A DNA stretch of 64,000 bases from Streptomyces lydicus (GCF_000717345.1 NZ_JNZA01000020.1:1-64000); one strand, 5' to 3'; positions 36,564 through 46,499 are shown, numbered from the stretch's first letter. Notes: generated by a model not told the origin, from the letters alone. A program made the numbers and translations.

Positions 36564-39413
36564 TTGTCCCCGACCAGCGAAGCCACAGAGGGCGGCGGCC
36601 GCCGACTCGTCATCGTCGAGTCGCCTGCCAAGGCGAAGACGATCAAGGGCTACCTCGGCCCTGGCTATGTGGTCGAGGCCAGCGTGGGGCACATCCGCGA
36701 CCTGCCCAACGGGGCGGCCGAGGTCCCGGCGAAGTACAAGGGCGAGCCCTGGGCCCGCCTCGGCGTGAATGTCGACGCCGACTTCCAGCCGATCTATGTG
36801 GTCAACAGTGACAAGAAGGATCAGGTCAGGAAGCTCAAGGAGCTGCTGGCCGAATCCGACGAGCTCTACCTCGCCACCGATGAGGACCGCGAGGGCGAGG
36901 CCATCGCCTGGCACCTCCAGGAGATCCTCAAGCCCAAGGTCCCGGTCCACCGGATGGTCTTCCACGAGATCACCAAGGACGCCATCCGCGAGGCCGTCGC
37001 CAATCCGCGTGATCTGAACCAGAAGCTGGTCGACGCCCAGGAGACCCGCCGGATCCTCGACCGCCTCTACGGGTACGAGGTCTCACCGGTCCTGTGGAAG
37101 AAGGTCATGCCGCGGCTGTCGGCCGGCCGGGTGCAGTCCGTCGCGACCCGCCTCGTCGTCGAGCGGGAGCGCGAGCGCATCGCGTTCCGCTCCGCCGAGT
37201 ACTGGGACCTGACCGGCACCTTCGCCACCGGGCGCGCCGGAGACGCCAGCGACCCGTCCACGCTGACCGCCCGGCTCAACGCCGTCGACGGCCGCCGTGT
37301 CGCGCAGGGCCGCGACTTCGGCCCCAACGGGCAGCTCAAGAACGACGCGCTCCACCTGGACGAGGCGAACGCCCGCGCGCTCGCCGCCGCCCTGGAGAAC
37401 ACCGACTTCGCGGTCCGCTCGGTCGAGTCCAAGCCGTACCGCCGCTCGCCGTACGCCCCGTTCCGTACGACCACCCTCCAGCAGGAGGCCAGCCGCAAGC
37501 TCGGCTTCGGCGCCAAGGCGACCATGCAGGTGGCCCAGAAGCTGTACGAGAACGGCTACATCACCTATATGCGTACGGACTCCACCACGCTCTCGGACAC
37601 CGCGGTCGCCGCGGCCCGGGCGCAGGTGACGCAGCTGTACGGGGCGAGCTACCTGCCGGACAAGCCGCGCACGTACGCCGGCAAGGTCAAGAACGCCCAG
37701 GAGGCGCACGAGGCGATCCGCCCCTCCGGGGACCGCTTCCGCACCCCGGCCGAGACCGGGCTGACCGGCGACCAGTTCAAGCTGTACGAGCTGATCTGGA
37801 AGCGGACCGTCGCCTCCCAGATGAAGGACGCGACCGGTAACTCCGTCACGGTCAAGATCGGTGGCCGGGCCGCCGACGGCCGGGACGCCGAGTTCAGCGC
37901 GTCCGGCAAGACCATCACCTTCCACGGCTTCCTCAAGGCATACGTGGAGGGCGCCGACGACCCGAACGCCGAGCTGGACGACCGCGAGCGCCGGCTGCCG
38001 CAGGTCTCCGAGGGCGACGCGCTCGCCGTGCGGGAGATCACCGCCGACGGCCACGCCACCAAGCCGCCCGCCCGCTACACCGAGGCCACGCTGGTCAAGG
38101 AGCTGGAGGAGCGCGAGATCGGCCGCCCGTCGACGTACGCGTCGATCATCGGCACGATCCTCGACCGCGGCTACGTCTTCAAGAAGGGCACCGCGCTCGT
38201 CCCGTCCTTCCTGTCCTTCGCCGTGGTCAACCTCCTGGAGAAGCACTTCGGCCGGCTGGTCGACTACGACTTCACCGCCAGGATGGAGGACGACCTCGAC
38301 CGCATCGCCCGTGGTGAGGCGCAGGCCGTGCCGTGGCTGCGGCGCTTCTACTTCGGTGAGGGCGAGGACGCGAGTTCGGTGGGCGCCGCCTCCGACGCCG
38401 GCAACGGCGACGGCGACCACCTCGGCGGGCTCAAGGAGCTGGTCGAGGACCTGGGCGCGATCGACGCCCGGGAGATCTCGTCCTTCCCCGTCGGCAACGA
38501 CATCAAGCTGCGGGTCGGCCGCTACGGCCCGTACGTCGAGCGCGGCGAGAAGGGCGAGGAGGGCCACCAGCGGGCCGACGTGCCCGACGACCTCGCGCCC
38601 GACGAGCTGAGCGTGGAGTACGCGGAGGAGCTGCTCGCCAAGCCGAGCGGAGACTTCGCGCTGGGCACCGACCCGGTCAGCGGTCACGAGATCGTCGCCA
38701 AGGACGGCCGCTACGGCCCGTACGTCACCGAGATCCTGCCCGAGGGCACCCCGAAGACCGGCAAGAACGCGGTCAAGCCGCGCACCGCCTCGCTCTTCAA
38801 GTCGATGTCCCTGGACACGGTGACCCTGGAGGACGCGCTCAAGCTGATGTCGCTGCCGCGCGTCGTCGGCAAGGACCCCGAGGGCGTGGAGATCACCGCG
38901 CAGAACGGCCGCTACGGCCCGTACCTCAAGAAGGGCACCGACTCGCGCTCCCTGGAGAGCGAGGAGCAGCTGTTCACGATCACCCTGGACGAGTCGCTGG
39001 CGATCTACGCGCAGCCCAAGCAGCGCGGCCGGGCCGCGGCCAAGCCGCCGCTGAAGGAGCTGGGCACCGACCCGGTCAGCGGCAAGCCGGTCGTGGTCAA
39101 GGACGGCCGCTTCGGCGCGTACGTCACCGACGGCGAGACCAACGCGACGCTGCGGCGGGACGACGACGTCGAGACGATCACCCCGGAGCGCGGCTACGAG
39201 CTGCTGGCGGAGAAGCGCGCCAAGGGGCCGGCGAAGAAGACCGCCAAGAAGGCGCCCGCGAAGAAGGCACCGGCGAAGAAGACGGCCGCGAAGAAGACCA
39301 CGGCCAAGAAGACCGCGGCGAAGAAGACGACCACGGCGAAGAAGACGACCGCCAAGAAGGCCACCGCCAAGACCGCGGCGGCCAAGAAGACGGCGGCGTC
39401 GGCCGAGGACTGA
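36564..39413 (+). CDS. topA: DNA topoisomerase I
   Basis: A 949-residue type IA topoisomerase that relaxes negative supercoils. The Toprim domain has VIVESPAKAKTIKGYLG and TDEDREGEAIAWHL. The catalytic tyrosine is in YITYMRTDSTT (near residue 335). The C-terminal half has several cysteine-free repeats with GRYGPYV, and it ends in about 60 residues of Lys/Ala-rich repeats like histone H1 tails, as in other Streptomyces TopA proteins. TTG 36564 follows GAGAGAAGAG and fits the recalled family start. Confidence 0.96.
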   Translation: MSPTSEATEGGGRRLVIVESPAKAKTIKGYLGPGYVVEASVGHIRDLPNGAAEVPAKYKGEPWARLGVNVDADFQPIYVVNSDKKDQVRKLKELLAESDELYLATDEDREGEAIAWHLQEILKPKVPVHRMVFHEITKDAIREAVANPRDLNQKLVDAQETRRILDRLYGYEVSPVLWKKVMPRLSAGRVQSVATRLVVERERERIAFRSAEYWDLTGTFATGRAGDASDPSTLTARLNAVDGRRVAQGRDFGPNGQLKNDALHLDEANARALAAALENTDFAVRSVESKPYRRSPYAPFRTTTLQQEASRKLGFGAKATMQVAQKLYENGYITYMRTDSTTLSDTAVAAARAQVTQLYGASYLPDKPRTYAGKVKNAQEAHEAIRPSGDRFRTPAETGLTGDQFKLYELIWKRTVASQMKDATGNSVTVKIGGRAADGRDAEFSASGKTITFHGFLKAYVEGADDPNAELDDRERRLPQVSEGDALAVREITADGHATKPPARYTEATLVKELEEREIGRPSTYASIIGTILDRGYVFKKGTALVPSFLSFAVVNLLEKHFGRLVDYDFTARMEDDLDRIARGEAQAVPWLRRFYFGEGEDASSVGAASDAGNGDGDHLGGLKELVEDLGAIDAREISSFPVGNDIKLRVGRYGPYVERGEKGEEGHQRADVPDDLAPDELSVEYAEELLAKPSGDFALGTDPVSGHEIVAKDGRYGPYVTEILPEGTPKTGKNAVKPRTASLFKSMSLDTVTLEDALKLMSLPRVVGKDPEGVEITAQNGRYGPYLKKGTDSRSLESEEQLFTITLDESLAIYAQPKQRGRAAAKPPLKELGTDPVSGKPVVVKDGRFGAYVTDGETNATLRRDDDVETITPERGYELLAEKRAKGPAKKTAKKAPAKKAPAKKTAAKKTTAKKTAAKKTTTAKKTTAKKATAKTAAAKKTAASAED

Positions 39414-39444
39414 CGGCCGCGCACCCCGGTGGTGCGCAGGACAA

Positions 39445-39481
39445 GGGCGGGCAAGACGGACACGTTCCGTCGAGCCCGCCC
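39445..39481 (+). terminator. Terminator of topA
   Basis: Outer arms GGGCGGGC/GCCCGCCC and inner arms GACGGA/TCCGTC stack with one two-base internal mismatch around a CACGT loop, 31 bases after the topA stop. Confidence 0.85.
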
Positions 39482-39533
39482 GTTAGTTCGGGCGGGCGCC
39501 CGACGGTGTGGGGCGTCCGGCTAGGCTGGCGGG

Positions 39534-42500
39534 ATGACGCGTGCCGAGCAGCCAACGGTCGTGACCCCCACTTCAGGCGCCCTCGCAGCGGACTCACGCG
39601 AGCGCGCGGTGCGAGCCCTGCTCCGCTTCCCCCCACTGAAGCGACTGTGGAGCGCCCAATTCGTCGGGGGCATCGGCGATGCCCTGTCCATGCTTGTCCT
39701 GGTAATCCTCGCCCTCCAGGCAGCGCTGTACGTACCGCTCGGCGGCCAGGCCGTCTTCGGAGGCGGCTATAGGGGAGCCGCCCTCGCGGTCACCGCGGTC
39801 TTCGCCGCCCGGATGCTGTCGACCCTGCTCTTCGGGGCCGTCCTGCTGGGCCCGCTGACCACGCTGACAGCGCCTTCCGGGCCGCTCGACCGGCGGTGGA
39901 CGATGATCGGCGCGGACGTGCTGCGGCTCGCGCTGCTGGTCATCGCGCCCCTCTGGATCGACTGGGCCCCCGGTGACGCACTGGCCTGGCTGCTGGTCAC
40001 GGTCTTCGTCACCGGTGTCGCCGAGCGCTTCTGGACCGTCTCCCGGGAGAGCGCCGCGCCCGGCCTGCTGCCGGCGCCGCCCCCCGAGGGCGCCGCGGTG
40101 CGCCCGCTGCCCGACAACCTGGACGCCCTGCGCCGCCTCTCGCTGCGCACCACCTTCGTCTCCCTGCCGATCGCGGCCGCCGCCCTGGTGGTCGTCACCC
40201 TTCTCAGCAAGCTGCTGGGCACCGGCATCGACTGGTTCCACCTGCACCAGGCCGCCCTCGGCTCCTATGTGGCGGCCGGACTGTTCGCCGCCTCCGTCTC
40301 GATCCTCTACTTCATCGAACTGCCCGGTGCGGACACGCCCCGGCCGCGCTCCCCCCTGGAGGGTCTGCGCCGTCCCAAGGCCGCGGCTCCCCAGGGCGAG
40401 AAGACCGGCGCCGACAGGGGCCGTACGGGCGCGATCCCGGCGCTGGTGCTGGGCTGCGCCGCCGTCGCGGCCGGGATCTCCGCGGCCGTCTCGCTGGCCG
40501 TCCTGCACGCCTACGACCTGGCCGGCGGACCGGCCACCTTCGCGCTGCTGGTGCTGGTGCTGACCGGCGGTACCGCCGTCGGCATCCGGGGCGCCCACCG
40601 CGTGCTGCCCGCGCTGTCCCGGCGCCGGCTGCTCGCCCTCGCGGTCGCCCTGACCGGGCTGGCGCTGCTGGCCATGGGTCTGGTCCCGGACACCACGACG
40701 GTGCTCCTGCTCGCGCTCCTGGCGGGCGTGGGCGCCGGCGTCGCCGCCAACACGGGACACGTCCTGCTGGACCAGGAGTCCGAGGAGTCCCGCACCGCCC
40801 GTACGACCGGGCATCTGCACGCCGTCGTCCGGCTCGCGGTGGCGCTGGCCGCCGTCGTCGCGCCCCTGCTCGCGGCCGTCATCGGCCCGCACCACCTCGG
40901 CAACGGCACCTTCGACTTCTCCTACGGGGGCGCCGCCTACACCCTGATGCTGGTCGGCGCGCTGCTGCTGCCGGTCGCCGCCTGGGTCCTGGGCAAGCTC
41001 GACGACCGGCAGGGCGTACCGCTGCGGCGCGAGCTGCGCGAGGCGCTGCGCGGCGGCGACCCGGCGCAGGCGCCCGCGCCCACCGGCTTCTTCATCGCCC
41101 TGGAAGGCGGCGACGGCGCCGGCAAGTCCACCCAGGTCGAGGCGCTCGCCGAGTGGATCCGCGGCAAGGGCCACGAGGTCGTGGTGACCCGCGAGCCGGG
41201 CGCCACCGCCATCGGCAAGCGGCTGCGGTCGATCATCCTGGACGTCGCGACGACCGGCCTCTCGGACCGGGCGGAGGCGCTGATGTTCGCCGCCGACCGC
41301 GCCGAGCACGTCAACAGCGTCATCCGGCCCGCGCTGGAGCGCGGCGCGATCGTCCTCACCGACCGGTACATCGACTCCTCGGTCGCCTATCAGGGCGCCG
41401 GCCGCAACCTCGCCCCCACGGAGATCGCCCGGATCAACCGCTGGGCAACGGACGGCCTGGTCCCGCACCTGACCGTGCTGCTCGACATCTCGCCGGAGAC
41501 CGCCCGCGAGCGCTTCACCGAGGCGCCCGACCGGCTGGAGTCCGAGCCCGCCGCGTTCCACCAGCGGGTCCGGGCCGGCTTCCTGACCCTGGCCGCCGCC
41601 GACCCGGCGCGCTATCTGGTCGTAGACGCCGGTCAGGAGCCGGAGGACGTCACCACCGTCGTACGCCACCGCCTCGACCAGGTGCTGCCGCTGTCCGAGG
41701 CCGAGGTCAAGGCGCAGGACGAGGCCCGTAAGGCCGCCGAGGAGGAGGCCCGCCGCCGCGCCGAGGAGGAGGCCGCCCGCAAGGCCGAGGAGGCCCGCCT
41801 GGAGCGTGAGCGCCAGGAACAGCTGGCCAGGCTGCGCGCCGAGGAGGAGGAGCGCAAGCGTCAGGAGGCCGAGCAGGCCAAGGCGCTGGAGGCCGCCCGC
41901 CAGGCGGCCGAGGCCCGGCAGCGCGCCGAGGAGGCCCGCCAGGCGGCGGAGGCGGAACGCGCCCGTCGCGAGGCCGAGGAACGGGCCCGTGAGGCCGAGC
42001 AGGAGCGACTGCGCAGGGAGCACGAGGAGCAGGCGCGGCTGCGCCGGGAGGCCGAGGAGCGCCGCCTGGAGAAGCAGCGCAAGGCCGAGGAGGCCCTGCT
42101 GCGCGCCGAGGAGGCCCGGCGGGCGGCGGCCGCGGAGGCGGCCGCGGCGGAGGCTGCGGCGGCCGAGGCCGCCGAGGCACCGACCGCGGAGACGCCGGTG
42201 GCGGACCTGCGGAAGCGCTTCGCGGAGAGCGGCGACACGTCCGACGCGTCGGATTCCGGCTCTCCCGCTGCCGGCCCTGCCGGTCCTGCCGGTTCCGGCG
42301 CCGACCGTGAGCGGACGGAGTCGCTGCCGCGGCCCGCGGCGCCGGAGGTACCCGGCGCGGCGGACGAGACGGCGGTGCTGCCGCCGGTCCGCGAGACGCG
42401 CGGCGGCCACGGCTCCGACGGCTTCGACCGCTCCGGTGGCTCCGACGTGGACGAGACCGCCGTGCTGCCGGCCGTGCGGGGCGACGACGCGCGCCCCGAG

Positions 42501-42857
42501 GGCGTACGGGGCAACGACCCCGCCGACCGGGTGCCGCCGTGGATGTTCCGCAAGGAGACCCCGGGCGCCGGTGCGCCCGAGCACTCCGCCGCCGGCTCCG
42601 GCGCGGATGCGGGTGCCGATGCCGGTGGGGTCGAGCGCACCCGCGAGATGCCGCAGATCGACCCGGCGACGGGCCGCCCCGTCGAGTCCCCGCAGGCCCC
42701 GCGGCGCGGCCGCCCGCGCCCCGAATGGGCGGAGGAGACCCCGCTGGACGATCTGCCGTCGCTCGCCGACGAGCTGCTCGGCCCGCGGGCGGACGAGGAC
42801 GCGGACGACGGCGCCGGCGACGACGGCCGCCGCGGCGGCCGGGGACGCCGCCGCTAG
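39534..42857 (+). CDS. tmk: MFS-like membrane protein fused to thymidylate kinase
   Basis: A 1107-residue fusion. Residues 1-510 form about twelve hydrophobic helices like a major facilitator transporter. Residues 515-720 are dTMP kinase with P-loop EGGDGAGKST, TREPGAT and DRYIDSSVAYQG (near residue 609), which makes dTDP for DNA synthesis. Residues 722-880 are a long Ala/Glu/Arg coiled coil, and the rest is acidic and disordered, repeating DETAVLP. Ordinary Tmk is about 210 residues. Such fusions are known in Streptomyces. What the transporter part moves is unknown. Confidence 0.92.
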   Translation: MTRAEQPTVVTPTSGALAADSRERAVRALLRFPPLKRLWSAQFVGGIGDALSMLVLVILALQAALYVPLGGQAVFGGGYRGAALAVTAVFAARMLSTLLFGAVLLGPLTTLTAPSGPLDRRWTMIGADVLRLALLVIAPLWIDWAPGDALAWLLVTVFVTGVAERFWTVSRESAAPGLLPAPPPEGAAVRPLPDNLDALRRLSLRTTFVSLPIAAAALVVVTLLSKLLGTGIDWFHLHQAALGSYVAAGLFAASVSILYFIELPGADTPRPRSPLEGLRRPKAAAPQGEKTGADRGRTGAIPALVLGCAAVAAGISAAVSLAVLHAYDLAGGPATFALLVLVLTGGTAVGIRGAHRVLPALSRRRLLALAVALTGLALLAMGLVPDTTTVLLLALLAGVGAGVAANTGHVLLDQESEESRTARTTGHLHAVVRLAVALAAVVAPLLAAVIGPHHLGNGTFDFSYGGAAYTLMLVGALLLPVAAWVLGKLDDRQGVPLRRELREALRGGDPAQAPAPTGFFIALEGGDGAGKSTQVEALAEWIRGKGHEVVVTREPGATAIGKRLRSIILDVATTGLSDRAEALMFAADRAEHVNSVIRPALERGAIVLTDRYIDSSVAYQGAGRNLAPTEIARINRWATDGLVPHLTVLLDISPETARERFTEAPDRLESEPAAFHQRVRAGFLTLAAADPARYLVVDAGQEPEDVTTVVRHRLDQVLPLSEAEVKAQDEARKAAEEEARRRAEEEAARKAEEARLERERQEQLARLRAEEEERKRQEAEQAKALEAARQAAEARQRAEEARQAAEAERARREAEERAREAEQERLRREHEEQARLRREAEERRLEKQRKAEEALLRAEEARRAAAAEAAAAEAAAAEAAEAPTAETPVADLRKRFAESGDTSDASDSGSPAAGPAGPAGSGADRERTESLPRPAAPEVPGAADETAVLPPVRETRGGHGSDGFDRSGGSDVDETAVLPAVRGDDARPEGVRGNDPADRVPPWMFRKETPGAGAPEHSAAGSGADAGADAGGVERTREMPQIDPATGRPVESPQAPRRGRPRPEWAEETPLDDLPSLADELLGPRADEDADDGAGDDGRRGGRGRRR

Positions 42858-42960
42858 CCCGACGGGGCCGTGCGGACGCCCGGGCCTCCTCGTCGGAGGA
42901 CCCCGTCACACCCGAGCGGACCCCGTCACACGCGCCACCGGCGCCACACCGGCGCCACAC

Positions 42961-42998
42961 CGGCCGTGGCCGCAGCACCTACGCTGCGGCCACGGCCG
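42961..42998 (+). terminator. Terminator of tmk
   Basis: CGGCCGTGGCCGCAGC pairs perfectly over 16 bases with its complement around ACCTAC and is followed by TTT. Short direct repeats (ACCCCGTCACAC twice, GCGCCACACCGG twice) lie just upstream. Confidence 0.9.
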
Positions 42999-43017
42999 TT
43001 TCCGCCTCCGGATTCGT

Positions 43018-43040
43018 TTGTCAGTGGGTTGCACCACAAT
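43018..43040 (+). promoter_or_regulatory. RecA-NDp/PafBC-like promoter of holB
   Basis: TTGTCAGTG, 8 bases, then CACAAT. The upstream element matches the DNA-damage promoter exactly. The -10 differs at its first base. The predicted transcript start, near 43047, leaves a leader of about 44 bases. Confidence 0.6.
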
Positions 43041-43090
43041 GGGGCAGGCGGGTTTCGAGCAGTACGGCACGACGGGAGCGGCAGACAGCG

Positions 43091-44353
43091 ATGGCGGTAT
43101 GGGACGACGTGGTCGGCCAGGACCGGGTGACGGCGCAGCTGGCCGCTGCCGCACGTGACGCGGACGCCCGCGTCACCGCTGAGCACGCGGCGCGGCAGGC
43201 ACCGTCGCCCGGCACGCAGCCGGCGCCGGGGCAGGAGCCTTCGGCCGAGCGGAGCGGCGCCTCGCAGATGACCCACGCCTGGCTGTTCACGGGCCCGCCC
43301 GGCTCCGGCCGCTCCACCGCCGCCCGCGCCTTCGCCGCCGCCCTGCAGTGCGTCAGCCCCGACCGCGCCCTCGGCGGCGCCCCCGGCTGCGGCTTCTGCG
43401 ACGGCTGCCACACGAGCCTCGTCGGCACGCACGCCGACGTCGAGATCGTCCGTACGGACCTGCTGTCCATCGGCGTCAAGGAGACCCGTGACCTGGTCCG
43501 CCGGTCCTCGCTCTCCCCGGCCGGCGGACGCTGGCAGGTGATCGTCCTGGAGGACGCCGACCGTCTCACCGAAGGCGCCGGCAACGTCCTCCTCAAGGCC
43601 GTCGAGGAGCCCGCGCCCCGTACGGTCTGGCTGCTGTGCGCGCCCTCCATCGAGGACGTCCTGCCGACCATCCGCTCCCGCTGCCGCCACCTCTCGCTGC
43701 GTACGCCGCCCGTGGCCGCGGTCGCCGACGTGCTCGTCCGGCGCGACGGCATCGAGCCGGAGGTCGCCGACCGGGCCGCCCGCGCCACCCAGGGGCACAT
43801 CGGCCGCGCCCGCCGGCTGGCCACCGACGAGCGTGCCCGCACCCGGCGCGCGGCGGTGCTCAAGCTGCCGCTCCGCATCGACGACATCGGCGGCTGCCTC
43901 AAGGCCGCCCAGGAACTGATCGACGCCGCGGGGGAGGACGCCAAGCAGGTCGCCGAGGAGATCGACACCAAGGAGACCGAGGAGCTGCGGGCCGCGCTCG
44001 GCGCCGCCTCCGGGACCGGCGGCCGGCTGCCGCGCGGCACGGCCGGCGCCATGAAGGAGCTCCAGGACAAGCAGAAGCGCCGCTCGACCCGGACCCAGCG
44101 CGACAGCCTCGACCTCGCCCTGGTCGACCTCACCGGTTTCTACCGCGACGTCCTCGCCGTCCAGATGGGCGCCTCGGTGCCGCTCGCCAACGACGAGGTG
44201 CAGGACAGCGTCCGGCGCATCGCCTCCGGGTCGACGCCCGAGCGCACCCTCCGTCGGATAGAAGCGGTCATCGCCTGCCGTGAGGCCCTCGACCGCAACG
44301 TCGCCCCGCTCCTGGCGGTGGAGGCCATGACCGCGGCCCTCCGCGCCGGCTGA
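43091..44353 (+). CDS. holB: DNA polymerase III delta' subunit
   Basis: A 420-residue clamp-loader subunit. The AAA+ domain has GPPGSGRSTAARAFA (P-loop), the zinc module C-x5-C-x2-C-type APGCGFCDGCHTS, and VLEDADRLTEGAGNVLLKAVEEP, as in delta'/gamma proteins. The DEAD-box-like motif reads LEDAD. The C-terminal helical collar domain ends near LAVEAMTAALRAG. A Pro/Gln-rich insertion (about residues 38-55) interrupts the first helices. I chose ATG 43091 after GGGAGCGG; the longer open frame overlaps the terminator and promoter. Confidence 0.93.
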   Translation: MAVWDDVVGQDRVTAQLAAAARDADARVTAEHAARQAPSPGTQPAPGQEPSAERSGASQMTHAWLFTGPPGSGRSTAARAFAAALQCVSPDRALGGAPGCGFCDGCHTSLVGTHADVEIVRTDLLSIGVKETRDLVRRSSLSPAGGRWQVIVLEDADRLTEGAGNVLLKAVEEPAPRTVWLLCAPSIEDVLPTIRSRCRHLSLRTPPVAAVADVLVRRDGIEPEVADRAARATQGHIGRARRLATDERARTRRAAVLKLPLRIDDIGGCLKAAQELIDAAGEDAKQVAEEIDTKETEELRAALGAASGTGGRLPRGTAGAMKELQDKQKRRSTRTQRDSLDLALVDLTGFYRDVLAVQMGASVPLANDEVQDSVRRIASGSTPERTLRRIEAVIACREALDRNVAPLLAVEAMTAALRAG

Positions 44354-44471
44354 CCCCACCGCCGGACCCCTCCCACCGACACCCCGCCTCGCCCGCCGCC
44401 GGAGGAGCCACGCCCCTCCGCCAACCCTCCCCACAACCGACACAAAAGGTAATCACTCAACTACCCTCAGT

Positions 44472-44506
44472 CCGAAGCCGAAGCCGAAACCGAAGCCGAA
44501 GCCGAC
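44472..44506. repeat. CCGAAG hexamer repeat
   Basis: About six head-to-tail copies of CCGAAG with one variant, between holB and the aminopeptidase gene. It lies in the short non-coding gap and may vary in length between strains. Confidence 0.7.
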
Positions 44507-44586
44507 CGCCGCCTCACCACTCCAGGGATCCACCGCACGCCAGACCCCGCACTCCAGCTTCCAGGGACCGACACCAAGGGACCGCC

Positions 44587-46176
44587 ATGGCCACCAGCCG
44601 ACTGCTCCGCACCTCCGCCGCCGCCCTCGCGGCCACCGCTCTGCTGATCTCCGGCTGCTCCTCGGGGAGTTCGTCCCCCCGTGCCGAGGCGTCCTCGGAC
44701 CGTACGACCGAGGCCGGCGCCCAGCGCCCCGTCGCGGACGCCACGCTGGAGCCCCTCCCGGCCGCCGTCCCGGCCGCGCTGCGCCCGTACTACGACCAGA
44801 AGCTGAGCTGGCACCCCTGCGGAGTCGCCGGCTTCGAGTGCGCGACGATGAAGGCCCCCCTGGACTACGCCCACCCGAGCGCGGCCACGGACCTCAAGCT
44901 CGCGGTGGCCCGCAAGAAGGCCACCGGCCCCGGTAGCCGGCTCGGCTCCCTGCTGCTCAATCCGGGCGGCCCCGGCGGCTCGGCGATCGAATACCTCCAG
45001 CAGTACGCGCCCCAGGGCGCGGCCGTCCGCGCCCGCTACGACCTGGTCGCGATGGACCCCCGCGGCGTGGCCCGCAGCGAGCCGGTCGAGTGCCTCTCCA
45101 ACAAACAGATGGACCGCTACACCCAGACCGACCAGACCCCGGACGACCCGGCCGAGGTCAACAAGCTGATCACCGCCTACCGCGACTTCGCCAAGGGCTG
45201 CGAGGCCCGCTCCGGCAAGGTGCTCCCGCACGTCTCCACGATCGAGGCGGCCCGCGACATGGACGTGCTGCGCGCCGTCCTGGGCGACAAGAAGCTGACG
45301 TACATGGGCGCCTCCTACGGCACCTTCCTGGGCGCGACCTACGCCGGGCTCTTCCCCACCCGCACCGGCCGGCTGGTCCTGGACGGCGCGATGAATCCGG
45401 ACCTCGACTCCCGCACCGTCAACCTCGACCAGACCGTCGGCTTCAACACGGCCTTCACGGCCTTCGCCGCGGACTGCGTCAAGCAGAAGGACTGCCCGCT
45501 CGGCCACAAGAACGCGGCGGACGCCGGCCGCCGGCTCTCCGCGCTCTTCAAGAAGCTCGACGCCCACCCGGTGGAGACGGGCGAGGAGCGCAAGCTCACC
45601 GAGTCCCTGGCCACCACGGGCGTGATCGCCGCGATGTACGACCAGCGCGCCTGGCCCATGCTCCGCGAGTACCTCGCCCAGGCGGAGGGCGGCAACGGCC
45701 GCGGGCTGCTCACCCTCTCCGACAGCTACTACGAACGCGACCCCAACGGCAGCTACGCCAACCAGATGTACGCCAACCCCGCCGTCAACTGCCTCGACCT
45801 CGCGCCGGCCTTCACCAGCCCCGAGCAGGTGCGCGCCGCCCTGCCCAGCTTCCGCAAGGCATCCCCGGTCTTCGGCGAGAACTTCGCCTGGGCCGCTCTG
45901 AACTGCGCGTACTGGCCGGTCAAGCCCACCGGCACACCCCACCGCATCCCCGCCAAGGGCGCCGCCCCGATCGTCGTCGTCGGCACCACCCGCGACCCGG
46001 CCACCCCCTACACCTGGGCCAAGGCCCTCTCCTCCCAGCTCGCCAACGCCACCCTCCTGACCTACGAGGGCGACGGCCACACCGCCTACGGCCGCGGCAG
46101 TAACTGCATCGACACCGCCGTCAACACCTACCTCCTGGACGGCACCACCCCGCCCAAGAACAAACACTGCAAGTGA
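44587..46176 (+). CDS. Tripeptidyl aminopeptidase-like lipoprotein hydrolase
   Basis: A 529-residue exported alpha/beta hydrolase of the Streptomyces Tap/SlpD-SlpE proteinase group. The signal peptide ends in the lipobox ISGC (near residue 22). The oxyanion motif NPGGPGGSA, the nucleophile GASYGTFLG (near residue 241), the aspartate in TTRDPATPY and the histidine in GDGHTAYGRG complete the active site. It probably removes tripeptides from peptides at the cell surface. The C-terminal domain contains cysteines that likely form disulfides. It is monocistronic, upstream of a tRNA gene. Confidence 0.9.
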   Translation: MATSRLLRTSAAALAATALLISGCSSGSSSPRAEASSDRTTEAGAQRPVADATLEPLPAAVPAALRPYYDQKLSWHPCGVAGFECATMKAPLDYAHPSAATDLKLAVARKKATGPGSRLGSLLLNPGGPGGSAIEYLQQYAPQGAAVRARYDLVAMDPRGVARSEPVECLSNKQMDRYTQTDQTPDDPAEVNKLITAYRDFAKGCEARSGKVLPHVSTIEAARDMDVLRAVLGDKKLTYMGASYGTFLGATYAGLFPTRTGRLVLDGAMNPDLDSRTVNLDQTVGFNTAFTAFAADCVKQKDCPLGHKNAADAGRRLSALFKKLDAHPVETGEERKLTESLATTGVIAAMYDQRAWPMLREYLAQAEGGNGRGLLTLSDSYYERDPNGSYANQMYANPAVNCLDLAPAFTSPEQVRAALPSFRKASPVFGENFAWAALNCAYWPVKPTGTPHRIPAKGAAPIVVVGTTRDPATPYTWAKALSSQLANATLLTYEGDGHTAYGRGSNCIDTAVNTYLLDGTTPPKNKHCK

Positions 46177-46221
46177 CCCCCCTCACATCCCCACCCGCCC
46201 CCTGACCAGCCCCGCAATCGG

Positions 46222-46252
46222 TTACGGACCACCCCTCCGGCATGTGTAGACT
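46222..46252 (+). promoter_or_regulatory. Putative tRNA promoter
   Basis: TTACGG and TAGACT, 19 bases apart, with the -10 ending 14 bases before the mature tRNA start. Confidence 0.45.
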
Positions 46253-46266
46253 GGGCCGCGCACCAC

Positions 46267-46340
46267 GCCGCCTTAGCTCAGTTGGCCAGAGCAACGCACT
46301 CGTAATGCGTAGGTCTCGGGTTCGAATCCCGAAGGCGGCT
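46267..46340 (+). tRNA. tRNA-Thr (anticodon CGU)
   Basis: A complete 74-base cloverleaf. The acceptor arms GCCGCCT and AGGCGGC pair with discriminator T. The D-arm has AGCTCAGTTGG, the anticodon loop CTCGTAA sits on the stem ACGCA/TGCGT, and the T-arm has GGGTTCGAATCCC. The 3' CCA is not encoded. It reads ACG codons. Confidence 0.97.
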
Positions 46341-46347
46341 CAGCGTG

Positions 46348-46382
46348 AAACCCCAGGTCGGATGTCTTCCGGCCTGGGGTTT
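46348..46382 (+). terminator. Terminator of the tRNA gene
   Basis: AAACCCCAGG pairs with CCTGGGGTTT, with CGG/CCG inside and a T run after it, 8 bases past the tRNA. Confidence 0.92.
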
Positions 46383-46499
46383 TGTGTTCAGCAGATGCGG
46401 TGACGGCGCCGCGATCGGGCCGCGCGAGTGTCGCCGGGCTCCTTTTTGGTCTCAGCGGGGCCCAGATCGGCCCCGCCGGTGAGGGCGCCGGCGGGACGG

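Noticed and set aside
39594..42584. 996-codon open frame on the minus strand
   Set aside because: It is the antisense of the MFS-thymidylate kinase fusion; no start signal or domain is present.
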